Assembly (NCBI RefSeq): GCF_029894125.1
Contig: NZ_JARXYZ010000027.1
Location: forward strand, 1 to 64,000
Length of the DNA stretch: 64,000 nt
Direction of reading: 5' to 3'
Source: Kitasatospora sp. MAA19
GTDB lineage: Bacteria; Actinomycetota; Actinomycetes; Streptomycetales; Streptomycetaceae
The notes below the pieces were generated by a model that was not told the origin of the DNA, ran no database searches, and saw nothing but the letters and a program-made list of their open reading frames with translations. How positions within the stretch are numbered: the first letter of the stretch is position 1; every line of letters begins with the position of its first letter. The translations under genes were made by a program, and so were the position numbers. Shown here in pieces: positions 53,437 through 60,958 of the stretch.

Positions 53437-53596
53437 GGTGGAGTACCTCGGGGGGCGGATGGGGGAGTGCGAGAGGCGCACGCAATCACGCTCTGCATGC
53501 AAATGACTGCGTTCTGGTCTCAATGATCGGGCTGCCGGGGTTACGGTGACGACCAAATCAGCGTGTGGAGACCCACGGCACCTGAGGGGGATTGCG

Positions 53597-54550
53597 ATGG
53601 CACATCGACGGTTGGAGAACGGACTCACGTCGAGCCCGGCGGTGATGTTCGGTGAGGCGCTCCGGTTCGCGCGCGAGCGGGCCGGCTACAAGCAGGAAGA
53701 CCTGGGCAGGCTCCTGCACTGCCACCGGACGGTGATCACCCGGTGGGAGGGCGGCAAGAGGCCGATGGATCGGGACACCGTGGAGAGAGCTGACGCCGTA
53801 CTCGCCATGGGTGGCCTGCTAGTTCGGCTGTGGGAGCGGGTGGACTGGCACGCGGACATCGAGCACCCGGACTGGTTCCAGAAGTACGTGGAGCTGGAAG
53901 ACGAGGCTGCGGCCATCCGCGCGATTCAGTACAACCGGATCAACGGCCTACTGCAGTGCGAGGATTACGCTCGCGCGATCCTCAGCCTCGGAGATGCACG
54001 CAACAGCCCGGAGAGGCTAGCGGAGAGGGTTGCAACTCGGCTGAGCAGGCAGGATCGCTTCCTGGCTGGCGACGGGCCGATGTTGCTGGCGGTTCTCCAT
54101 GAGAGCGCTATTCGCACTGTCATTGGTGGGCCGGGCGTGATGAGGAGGCAGATGGAGCACCTTCTCTCCGTGAGTGAGCAGTCGAACATCTTCATCGAGG
54201 TGGCGCCGTTTGCCCGTCCGGTGAGGAAGATGCCAGCCACTTCCCTGTTCTTGCTGCTGATGCCGGACGGGAAAGAGTGGGTCTACTCGGAGAGCCTGTA
54301 TCGCGGACACTTCAGTGATGCGCCGTCAATCATCAATGAGGCTCGACGAGACTTCGACCTCCTGCGTGGCGATGTACTCTCGGTGGGCGACTCGCGCACC
54401 CTGATCGCCGATGCGATGGAGGAGTACCGGTATGAAGAACGTCGATCTGAGGATGGCTGCTTGGCGCAAGAGCAGCTACAGCGGGGACGACGGGGGCGAG
54501 TGCATCGAGGTGGCCCTCGAATCTCTCCCCGGCGCCGTCCCGGTCCGTGA
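53597..54550 (+). CDS. Scr1/WhiJ-type XRE regulator (HTH plus DUF5753), with unusual C-terminal extension
   Basis: A 317-residue regulator. The XRE HTH is GEALRFARERAGYKQEDLGRLLHCHRTVITRWEGGKR near residues 19-55 and the DUF5753 domain runs from about 90 to 275 (IEHPDWFQKYVELEDEA, NGLLQCEDYARAIL). GAGGGGG before the ATG at 53597 is strong. After EYRYEERR the frame continues for about 40 Arg/Gly-rich residues and overlaps the DUF397 gene by 119 nt. In typical pairs the stop overlaps the next ATG by a few bases, and a TGA stands in another frame at 54433, so the end may be frameshifted. Confidence 0.88.
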   Translation: MAHRRLENGLTSSPAVMFGEALRFARERAGYKQEDLGRLLHCHRTVITRWEGGKRPMDRDTVERADAVLAMGGLLVRLWERVDWHADIEHPDWFQKYVELEDEAAAIRAIQYNRINGLLQCEDYARAILSLGDARNSPERLAERVATRLSRQDRFLAGDGPMLLAVLHESAIRTVIGGPGVMRRQMEHLLSVSEQSNIFIEVAPFARPVRKMPATSLFLLLMPDGKEWVYSESLYRGHFSDAPSIINEARRDFDLLRGDVLSVGDSRTLIADAMEEYRYEERRSEDGCLAQEQLQRGRRGRVHRGGPRISPRRRPGP

Positions 54551-54644
54551 CTCCAAGGACCCCTCCGGCCCCGCCCTCCTCTTCCCTGCCTCCTCCTGGG
54601 AAGCCTTCATCGCGGCCGTCCGTTCGGGCGACTTCCCCGGGTGA
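54432..54644 (+). CDS. DUF397 small protein
   Basis: A 70-residue DUF397 protein: MAAWRKSSYSGDDGGECIEV then VPVRDSKDP and LLFPASSWEAFIAAVRSGDF. These small proteins pair with Scr1-type XRE regulators and probably modulate them. It overlaps the 3' end of the XRE gene in a different frame, so translation is coupled. Its last 38 bases overlap the convergent membrane-protein gene. Confidence 0.92.
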   Translation: MKNVDLRMAAWRKSSYSGDDGGECIEVALESLPGAVPVRDSKDPSGPALLFPASSWEAFIAAVRSGDFPG

Positions 54645-55113
54645 ACCAGCGGTATGCGAGGTGGACCGCGAGGCCGAGCAGGGTCATGACGACCGACGCG
54701 ACCAGTGCGACCACATCGAGTGCGTTCCGGGTCAGTGAGTTCCAGAAGCCGATGCTCGAAGCAAGGGCGGCGACGTCGGTGTGCTGGGGGTCGTACACCA
54801 CCGTCACCGTGTCACGGGCCTTGATGCTGTCGGTGACATAGGCCAGTCGGGTCTCGACGGATGCCCCCTCGGAAGTCGTGAACCGCACCCGGCAGTTGGC
54901 GTTGCCGGCCGGGTTGTCCTGCGGCCCGCTCACGTCGGCACATTCGGTGACGACCGCCGGGGTGTGGACGCCGCGACTGCGGAGAGCCGACGTCACGCCC
55001 ATGTCGTGCGGTATCAGATAGACCAGGCTGAGGACGAACAGCAGAACCCCCAGGCCGATCATCGCGAGCGACCCGTTCCGCACGGTCCGGCCATGGTCCG
55101 GCACGTTCTCCAT
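54607..55113 (-). CDS. DUF3592-like two-helix membrane protein
   Basis: A 168-residue protein with TM1 (LAMIGLGVLLFVLSLVYLI near residues 16-34) and TM2 (VVALVASVVMTLLGLAVHLAY near 133-153). The external domain between them carries VVTECADVSG, NANCRVRFTTSEG and DTVTVVYDPQHTDVAA, the VxVxYDPxxP pattern of DUF3592. CAGGGGGA precedes the ATG. The function of the family is unknown. It overlaps DUF397 tail-to-tail. Confidence 0.8.
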   Translation of the reverse strand: MENVPDHGRTVRNGSLAMIGLGVLLFVLSLVYLIPHDMGVTSALRSRGVHTPAVVTECADVSGPQDNPAGNANCRVRFTTSEGASVETRLAYVTDSIKARDTVTVVYDPQHTDVAALASSIGFWNSLTRNALDVVALVASVVMTLLGLAVHLAYRWFTRGSRPNGRPR

Positions 55114-55270
55114 CGGTCCCCCTGGTATCAGTCGAACTGCCCCGCGTGCTCACGCTAGCCGCACCCGCCGACGCCGGCAGGGCCTCGGAGCGCGGATCGG
55201 TCAGTTCCGGTCGTCCGGCGACCCCTCGCGAGCAATTTCGACCACTCTGCGTGTTATGCCGATGCGATAC

Positions 55271-55286
55271 GTAACCGGACGGTTAC
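55271..55286. promoter_or_regulatory. Perfect dyad GTAACCGGACGGTTAC upstream of the hydrolase gene
   Basis: Seven-base arms (GTAACCG/CGGTTAC) separated by GA, 57 nt before the ATG at 55343. It looks like a repressor or activator site, but no cognate regulator is adjacent. Confidence 0.6.
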
Positions 55287-55342
55287 AGTCGCCCGCAGTG
55301 CACGGGTAGTCCCTGTTCGACTCAACAGAGGCGGTAGCAGTC

Positions 55343-56671
55343 ATGGCACAAGAACCCCGTATCGACGTATCGCTCACGGCCCTCAAGGAGGGCCAGTCCG
55401 AGCCCACCAAGGCAGAGTTGGCGGAGATCGCCGGCTCCCTCAAGCCCGAGGTCTGGTTCACCACCGCGCTGTCCGGCGAGGCTGGCGGCCGGGACGCCGA
55501 CGTCGTCTGGGACCTGACCGGCGCGCCGTACAAGGGGCAGACGGCAACCGGGCAGGCGGCGGTCTACTACGCCAACCCGAAGCTCGGCCTGCGGAAGCCC
55601 TTCCTCTTCGCGGACGGCTTCAACTACGGCCCCAGCGACCTCCCGGGCCTCTTCTCCTACTTCAACACCGTCGCCGACGGCCGGCCGGGCCTCTTCGACC
55701 AACTGCTTGCCAAGGGCTACGACATCGTCCTGATCGGCTTCACCGAGCGCCACACTCACATCCAGGCCAACGCCGAGGTCGCGATCGACGCCATTCGCCG
55801 GGCCATCGCCGAGCGTAAGGGCGACGAGCGGCTGACCGTCGGCGGGGTGAGCATGGGCGGCATCATCACCCGCTACGCGCTCGCCAAGCTGGAGTCCGAC
55901 CCCCAGGGCGACCACCAGACGGCGACCTACCTCTCCTTCGACTCCCCGCACAACGGCGCCTGGATCCCGCTCATCCTCCAGCAGATGGCGTACTTCTTCG
56001 AGGACTTCACCCCGGCCGGGCCGGACGGCGTCAAGCAGGCCGAGCTGATCCGCAGCCCTGCTGCTCAGCAGCTGCTCTGGGCGTGGGTCGAGAACGCGAA
56101 GTACAAGGGCCCGGTGGCCACCGCCAGCGACCTGCGCAAGGAGTTCCTCGCCGACCTCGACCGGGTCGGCAACTTCCCGCGGATCCCGCGCAAGCTCGGC
56201 GTCTCCAACGGCCGCCGGGACGGCGTCGGCCTCCCGCTGCCGGCGGGCGAGGTGGCGTTCGACTGGCAGGCCCTGATCGCCAGCGCCACGGCCCGCTTCC
56301 AGCCGAACAAGGGCGACAAGGAGCGCATCGGCGGCATGCACCTCGGCCTCGCCGTGCGCCGCAGCACCACCACCGAGGTCCCGGCCCTGGACAGCGTGCC
56401 CGGCGGCACCCTGGACTCCTTCGGCAAGGTCGCGACCGCGCTCAAGGCGAAGATCACCGAGGAGTACCGCAGCGGTACCTTCGTCCCGGCCGTCAGCGCG
56501 GTGGCGCTGGACTTCGACCCGGTGAAGTGGGACGTCGACCCGGCCGCCGCGATCTCCGAGGATGCCCTGCAGAACGGCCACCTCGACGCCGTGAAGTTCG
56601 ACGACGCCAACACCGAGCACAGCCACGTCTCCCGCGTCCTGGTCGACTGGATCGTCAAGCAGCTCGCCTGA
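55343..56671 (+). CDS. Alpha/beta hydrolase (lipase/esterase-like)
   Basis: A 442-residue serine hydrolase candidate without an obvious signal peptide. The nucleophile elbow is LTVGGVSMGGIITRYAL near residues 166-182. DIVLIGFTERHTHIQANAEVAI near 130 precedes it, and TYLSFDSPHNGAWIPL near 193 resembles lipase/PGAP1-like folds. A candidate catalytic His is in NTEHSHVSRVLVDWI at the C-terminus. The large insert between about 200 and 400 may form a lid. The ATG has only a weak ribosome site (GAGGCGG). The substrate is unknown; the gene stands alone before tRNA-Leu. Confidence 0.82.
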   Translation: MAQEPRIDVSLTALKEGQSEPTKAELAEIAGSLKPEVWFTTALSGEAGGRDADVVWDLTGAPYKGQTATGQAAVYYANPKLGLRKPFLFADGFNYGPSDLPGLFSYFNTVADGRPGLFDQLLAKGYDIVLIGFTERHTHIQANAEVAIDAIRRAIAERKGDERLTVGGVSMGGIITRYALAKLESDPQGDHQTATYLSFDSPHNGAWIPLILQQMAYFFEDFTPAGPDGVKQAELIRSPAAQQLLWAWVENAKYKGPVATASDLRKEFLADLDRVGNFPRIPRKLGVSNGRRDGVGLPLPAGEVAFDWQALIASATARFQPNKGDKERIGGMHLGLAVRRSTTTEVPALDSVPGGTLDSFGKVATALKAKITEEYRSGTFVPAVSAVALDFDPVKWDVDPAAAISEDALQNGHLDAVKFDDANTEHSHVSRVLVDWIVKQLA

Positions 56672-56742
56672 CCACCCCGCCCCCTCCGACCTGGTTCGGA
56701 GCACCCGCGCGGATGGGCTACGATATTCCTCATCACCCAGAT

Positions 56743-56826
56743 GCGCGGGTGGCGGAATAGGCAGACGCGCTGGATTCAGGTTCCAGTGCCCGAAAGGGCG
56801 TGGGGGTTCAACTCCCCCCTCGCGCA
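56743..56826 (+). tRNA. tRNA-Leu (anticodon CAG)
   Basis: An 84-nt class II tRNA: acceptor GCGCGGG/CTCGCGC, anticodon stem-loop TGGATTCAGGTTCCA with anticodon CAG, a long variable arm (GTGCCCGAAAGGGCGT) and T arm GGGGGTTCAACTCCCC. The 3' CCA is not encoded (CAT follows the discriminator A). Confidence 0.95.
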
Positions 56827-56830
56827 CATA

Positions 56831-56889
56831 GGTCCTCGGACCACATAGGGCCGGTCGACCCGACAGTATGTCGGGTCGACCGGCCCTAT
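56831..56889. repeat. Hairpin repeat, copy 1 (after tRNA-Leu)
   Basis: A short dyad GGTCCTCGGACC is followed by a perfect 21-bp stem (56845-56865 with 56869-56889, loop GTA) containing GGCCGGTCGACCCGACA. It can terminate tRNA-Leu. Two further copies lie at 59427 and 59794, and copies 1 and 3 also share about 30 bp downstream (ATTGC...GATCTGGCC). Confidence 0.85.
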
Positions 56890-57067
56890 TGCATGGCGGA
56901 AGCGGATCTGGCCTCCTGTGAAACCGCAGGAGGCCAGATCCGTTTCCGTTGTTCAGGGCTGGTTCGGGGGTTGGGGGGTCGCGCCCGGGTGGGCGATGCG
57001 GCCTCGTGAGGAACAGTCGAGGCGTCACAACCGGGCGAGGGGCGGAGCTCGGTGCCAGGCCTGCTCC

Positions 57068-57334
57068 GTCTCGCAGGCGGGCGACAGTCAGTCCGGCAAC
57101 ACCACCGTCGAGCGCACGCTCACCACCCTCGTGACCGTCACGGTGCCAGACCTGGAAGTCACCAACCTCTACGTCAAGGGCACCCTGAGTACCCTGCGCC
57201 TTCCGCAGCCCCGACACCCCGGCGCTGGCCTCGTTCAACTCCAAGCTGTACTGCGTCTTCCGGGGCATGGACAACAGGCTGGCCTGGACATGACCGTCTT
57301 CAACGACAAGATCTACCTGTTCTACATGCGCTGA
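57068..57334 (+). pseudogene. Shattered lectin/beta-propeller-like secreted protein gene
   Basis: Three coding pieces lie in two frames. One reads VSQAGDSQSGNTTVERTL then VTVPDLEVTNLYVKGTL, a second at 57216-57293 reads TPALASFNSKLYCVFRGMDN then RLAWT and a stop, and the third DMTVFNDKIYLFYMR ends at 57334. The FNSKLYCVFRG...RLAWT pattern resembles repeat units of sugar-binding or sialidase-like propellers in Streptomyces exported proteins. At least two frameshifts break it. Confidence 0.5.
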
Positions 57335-57511
57335 GCCGCACTCAGACAGGCCGCGGCAGTCCTGCGGCGGTTCTGTGACCAGGGCTGGAGATTCGCAGAC
57401 GGATCGGTCGCGTTCACCGGCGCATCCAGCGTCGCCATCGTGCGCTACCGGTACCGCGGGGCACGTATCCCGACCCCGTGGACGATCGAACCGGCAACCC
57501 TCACGGGCTGA
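57335..57511 (+). pseudogene. Unrecognised coding remnant, 58 codons
   Basis: Directly after the preceding stop, in the same frame, 58 codons read AALRQAAAVLRRFCDQGWRF then ADGSVAFTGASSVAIVRYRY and end at a TGA. There is no start codon or ribosome site. The composition looks coding, but I recognise no family. Confidence 0.35.
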
Positions 57512-57592
57512 CCACCGGGCAAGACGCGTGGAGAGCCGGATGCGGAGCGGAGAAGAGCACCGCGGACTTCCTGACCCGCCCAAAAGCCGAAG

Positions 57593-57627
57593 GTGCGGCC
57601 CGGATGGTCAGACCATCCGGGCCGCAC
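57593..57627. terminator. Hairpin between remnant and membrane-protein gene
   Basis: A near-perfect palindrome: GTGCGGCCCGGATGGTC, one central A, then the exact complement. It lies just beyond the stop of the convergent 90-residue membrane protein. Confidence 0.75.
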
Positions 57628-57639
57628 TCTTGGACAGCG

Positions 57640-57912
57640 TCAGCGAGGGGAACCGTAGCGAAGATCCACGAAGGCACCCACCAGTCCACCGAGCGTGACG
57701 GCGGGTACGAGCGCCGCCCAGGGGTCGCCAGCCAACGCGCCTGAGATCATCGCCAGGGCGATGACAGCCAACGCGATCATCCGGGCCGGCATCGACCGCG
57801 GTAGCAGCTGTACAGGGTGACCGCTCCGTCGTTGCCGAACCAACCTGACGGCGAGCAGAACCGCCGCGGCCACAAGGAGCGGCGGCACCATTACGTGCGC
57901 GGAACTTCCCAT
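57640..57912 (-). CDS. Small hypothetical membrane protein
   Basis: A 90-residue protein with three hydrophobic segments (MVPPLLVAAAVLLAVRLV near residues 8-25; MIALAVIALAMISGAL near 47-62; AALVPAVTLGGLVGAFVDL near 67-85). GAAGGGCG precedes the ATG at 57912. The same frame is open further upstream into the broken transposase, so the true 5' end may have been changed by the insertion. No family is recognised; an RRSGHPVQLLPRS cytoplasmic loop separates the first two helices. Confidence 0.55.
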   Translation of the reverse strand: MGSSAHVMVPPLLVAAAVLLAVRLVRQRRSGHPVQLLPRSMPARMIALAVIALAMISGALAGDPWAALVPAVTLGGLVGAFVDLRYGSPR

Positions 57913-58081
57913 GCCGTTCGCCCTTCTGGACCGTTGGTTACCGTACCCGCCACTGTACTCGTAGGCCGTGAACAGGGGCATCTTGATTTCCACGCACTGG
58001 TTGTCGTTCTGGGCGTTCCAGGCAACTCGCGAAATGTTTGCCGCATTCAGGACCCCGTATACGTTGAACGGCGGCGGAGCA

Positions 58082-58555
58082 CATCCCGGTCGGGGTGCAC
58101 ACCAAGAACAGGCGCAAGCCCCAGAAGAACCTCGGTGCGAAGCGCAGTACCCGTATCCGGCCCAGCCGGCCATGTCCGAGCGCTTCACCGTCGGGCGTGA
58201 GCGGCCGCACTCCACCGGCGTGGAGTCGACGATCCAGTGCGGGTCGAACCAGAAGTCCGTGTCCGCCGCCGGCAGCCGTATCGCCTTCTTGACCAGCGGC
58301 AATGCGGCCCTCAGTCGTTTGTTCCAGCCCGGCTGCCTGGGCACGTACGGGAACATCGCGCCCAGACGGGAGTCCAGGAACCTCGGCCACCGCGACTCCG
58401 AGGTGAAGCCCAGCAGCGCCTGCGTGACAGCGAGGGTGACGAGCTCGGAATCTGTCAGCTGCGGCGGACGGCCAAGCCGTCGGACCGCTCCGATCTCGTC
58501 ATCGATCTTCACGTACGTACAGTGAGGCCAGCGGGGCGTCCAGGTTGTTCGTCAC
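58082..58555 (-). pseudogene. Broken IS982-type transposase (N-terminal part)
   Basis: The N-terminal half of an IS982-family DDE transposase: VTNNLDAPLASLYV from a GTG at 58555, then KIDDEIGAVRRLGRPPQLTD, LVTLAVTQALLGFTSESRWP, PYVPRQPGWNKRLRAALPLV and FWFDPHWIVDSTPVECGRSRP. A duplicated ACGT near the 14th codon shifts the frame. A second shift follows SDMAGWAGYGYCASH, after which another frame continues RFFWGLRLFLVCTPTGM and stops matching near 58082. The C-terminal catalytic part and clear terminal repeats are missing. The element is dead. Confidence 0.85.
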
Positions 58556-58679
58556 ACAACGATCTTGGACGCCCTGTCCGTGTACCCGGACACACCGCCG
58601 GCATTCGGAATGCCTCGACGGGAGCTACGCCCCAAGTCGAGGTCAGCGACCGTCCAAGCACCCATGGCAGGGTGAGCGA

Positions 58680-59249
58680 ATGACGACGAACCGCGACTAC
58701 TCATCCGATCTCCAACCCACCGGCCTCAAACTGTGGTCGGACAGCACCCCGGCCCACAGCGATCTCCTTGCGGTGAAAGCGCTCGTCTACGACCCCTGTG
58801 GGTTCACCTGCTCGCAGCCAGTTCCCGAAGCCGAGAGTGCCGCCTACGCCGCCCACGAATTCACCCTCGACGGCCTCTCCATCCGGTTCCGCGCAGCCAA
58901 GACGACCCCCACCAAGGTCGGACAATTCGTGACCGTATGGAAGAGGTCCCCGGGCGGGCCCATCCAGCCCTTCGACACCACGGACCCCATCGACCTCATC
59001 GTCATCAGCACCCGCGACCATCACCACTTCGGCCAGTTCATCTTTCCCATGGACGCGCTCCGTCAGCACGGTGTCGTATCAACAAACGGTGCCGGTGGGA
59101 AACGAGCCTTTCGCGTCTACCCGCCCTGGGTGACCACCACCAACCGCCAGGCCAGCAGCGCGCAGGCCTGGCAGCTGGACCACTTCCTGCGCCTGCACCA
59201 GGACGGGCCCATCGACTCCGCCCGCGCCCATGAGCTCTACCACCCATAG
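58680..59249 (+). CDS. MepB family protein
   Basis: A 189-residue MepB-like protein. The family core is RFRAAKTTPTKVGQFVTVWKRS near residues 63-84, GPIQPFDTTDPIDLIVIS near 87, HHFGQFIFPMDALRQHGVVS near 108 and GGKRAFRVYPPW near 131. In Staphylococcus MepB is co-transcribed with the MepA MATE exporter and MepR regulator; its function is not established. Here no MepA or MepR accompanies it and it lies among mobile debris, so it may have been acquired alone. The ATG at 58680 has a weak GGTGAG site. The protein looks full length. Confidence 0.85.
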   Translation: MTTNRDYSSDLQPTGLKLWSDSTPAHSDLLAVKALVYDPCGFTCSQPVPEAESAAYAAHEFTLDGLSIRFRAAKTTPTKVGQFVTVWKRSPGGPIQPFDTTDPIDLIVISTRDHHHFGQFIFPMDALRQHGVVSTNGAGGKRAFRVYPPWVTTTNRQASSAQAWQLDHFLRLHQDGPIDSARAHELYHP

Positions 59250-59669
59250 GACGGCGCTGGCACAACACAGGACCGACCAGCCGGTCACACGATCCCTGAT
59301 CGCCTACGACCACTGATCATTCGGAATGACTCGTCTGGTGGGAAACGATCACGTCGAGCGTGGGAACAGGCCTTGCTCAGTGCCCACAAAGGTCCTGATC
59401 AGGGAGTTTCGTCGGTGTCCCACAGAGGTCCTCGGACCCAATGCGGCCGGTCGACCCGACAGCATGTCGGGTCGACCGGCCGTTTTGCTGACCGTGCGGT
59501 GCTCTCCCGCCCGACGTGGGTCCCCGTCGGCGGGCCCGGCTGGAGTCTGCGGGCGGCCTGTGTCGCGGTGCCTGGTTCCGTGCTGGTCAGGGCTCGACGA
59601 AGTTGACCGAGACCGCCCGATAGCCGAATAGGTGATTGCCGGTTGGTGCCGTACAGTCGGAACCACCGA
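59250..59669. other. Non-coding interval between mepB and initiator tRNA
   Basis: No gene can be supported. It contains hairpin repeat copy 2 (59427-59482) and, just before it, two similar motifs (CACAAAGGTCCTGATC and CACAGAGGTCCTCGGA). TACAGT at 59652-59657 lies 12 nt before the tRNA and is a good -10 for it. Confidence 0.5.
59427..59482. repeat. Hairpin repeat, copy 2
   Basis: The same GGTCCTCGGACC dyad as copy 1 is followed by an 18-bp perfect stem (59444-59461 with 59465-59482, loop GCA) sharing CGGCCGGTCGACCCGACA. It does not follow any gene closely, so it is not simply the terminator of a neighbour. Confidence 0.85.
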
Positions 59670-59743
59670 CGCGGGGTGGAGCAGCTCGGTAGCTCGCTGG
59701 GCTCATAACCCAGAGGTCGCAGGTTCAAATCCTGTCCCCGCTA
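59670..59743 (+). tRNA. Initiator tRNA-fMet (anticodon CAU)
   Basis: CGCGGGGTGGAGCAGCTCGG with anticodon loop CTCATAA flanked by three G-C pairs (GGG/CCC), the initiator signature. The acceptor 3' strand is CCCCGCT, giving an unpaired C1-U72, again initiator-like. T arm GCAGGTTCAAATCCTGT. The 3' CCA is not encoded. Confidence 0.93.
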
Positions 59744-59748
59744 CTTCG

Positions 59749-59789
59749 AGCACTGGGGCCGGCGCACAACGTGCGTCGGCCCCAGTGCT
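59749..59789 (+). terminator. Terminator after initiator tRNA
   Basis: A 19-bp stem with one G-U pair (AGCACTGGGGCCGGCGCAC and complement), loop AAC, 5 nt after the tRNA. Confidence 0.88.
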
Positions 59790-59793
59790 GTTC

Positions 59794-59847
59794 GGCCATC
59801 CGACCAAAACGGCCGGTCAACCCGACACTATGTCGGGTTGACCAGCC
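59794..59847. repeat. Hairpin repeat, copy 3 (after initiator tRNA)
   Basis: A degenerate leading dyad (GGCCATCCGACC) is followed by a 17-bp stem, 59811-59827 with 59831-59847, one mismatch, loop CTA. The stem changes GTCGAC of copies 1 and 2 to GTCAAC on one side and GTTGAC on the other, a compensatory pair. Confidence 0.8.
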
Positions 59848-59890
59848 TCATTGCTTTGCAGAACGTGATCTGGCCCCCTGCGGGTGGCGG

Positions 59891-60958
59891 TCAGGCCTGT
59901 GCGTTGCCCGGCTGGTGGCCCGGGGCGTCGGTGGCGGCGCGCTTGAGGACGGCGGTGTTCGCGGTGACGGTGCCGGGCTTGACCCCGAAGGCCTCGGTGA
60001 CCTGGACGCTGCGCTCACCCAGGAAGGCGTAGGAGCTGCGGTCGAAGATGATCTCGTCGCGGGAGCCGGTGGCGGTGTTGGTACGGGCGATGGCGATGCC
60101 GGTGCGCCCGGCGGCGTCGGTGGCACTGTCGAGAAGGACGACACCGGGGATGCGGGCCGCAGCCTGGTAGAGCGCGGCGGCAAGCTTGCCGGGGACGGCC
60201 TGCTCGCGGATCAGGTCGGCGATGGTGACGAACGCCTCCTGGTCCGGCCCGCTGCCGGCTCCCTTGGTCTCGGCGTAGATCTTCTGCAGCAGTTCCTGCG
60301 GGTCGGTGGGCAGGGTGCGCAGGTAGTCGTAGGAGGGGGCGTTCAGGTAGGCGCCGGTGCCCGATTCGAGTGCCTCGCCGCCTTCCGGGGACTTGCCCTC
60401 TTCGGCGAACCAGCCCGTGCGGCCGTCGGCCGAGTGCCAGATCTGCCGCTGGTGGGGCTTCTCGACCCACACCTTCGACGTGCCGCTGCCGGCGTCGACG
60501 GAGCCCGCGAGGTGGGAGACGGTGCTCTCGATGTAGACGTACTGCCCCGGGCGCAGGACGAGGTCCGGCGTGGCCGCGGCGGCCAGCGAGATCCGCTCCA
60601 CCGCGCTGTTCAGACCCGTGGTGGAGCCGGCCACGACCTGGACGACGGGCGCTGCGACGCGCTCGCCCCGCCCGGGGGTCTCTCCCGGGCCGCCGAACGT
60701 GGTGACCGCCACGGTGGCGGCGAAGGCGAAGGCCGCCACCGTGGCGGGCACCGCGATCAGCAGCCGCCGACGGCTCCTGGCCCCGGGCCGGGCCGGCGTT
60801 GCGGGGGTGGGTGCGGGGGTGCGGGTGATCTCGTTCATCAGAAACTCCTCGATCTGGCGCTGCCGGCCGAGCGGGGCGGCCGGCGCTCCGGCCGCGGGCA
60901 GCAGGTGCTTCAGCTCCGCGTCGTCAAGCGGCTGCTGCCGCTCCGGGGTGCTGGTCAT
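59891..60958 (-). CDS. CU044_5270 family membrane protein, partner of the ECF sigma factor
   Basis: A 355-residue protein with a cytoplasmic N-terminus (DDAELKHLLPAAGAP; IEEFLMNEITR) and one transmembrane helix (LLIAVPATVAAFAFAATVAV near residues 68-87). A large extracytoplasmic domain follows (QYVYIESTVSHLAGS near 142; DRSSYAFLGERSVQ near 310). This is the actinobacterial CU044_5270 family, which pairs with sigma factors and is a plausible anti-sigma-like regulator. Its ATG overlaps the sigma factor stop as ATGA, and AAGGAG lies 9 nt upstream, so the genes are translationally coupled. Confidence 0.88.
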   Translation of the reverse strand: MTSTPERQQPLDDAELKHLLPAAGAPAAPLGRQRQIEEFLMNEITRTPAPTPATPARPGARSRRRLLIAVPATVAAFAFAATVAVTTFGGPGETPGRGERVAAPVVQVVAGSTTGLNSAVERISLAAAATPDLVLRPGQYVYIESTVSHLAGSVDAGSGTSKVWVEKPHQRQIWHSADGRTGWFAEEGKSPEGGEALESGTGAYLNAPSYDYLRTLPTDPQELLQKIYAETKGAGSGPDQEAFVTIADLIREQAVPGKLAAALYQAAARIPGVVLLDSATDAAGRTGIAIARTNTATGSRDEIIFDRSSYAFLGERSVQVTEAFGVKPGTVTANTAVLKRAATDAPGHQPGNAQA

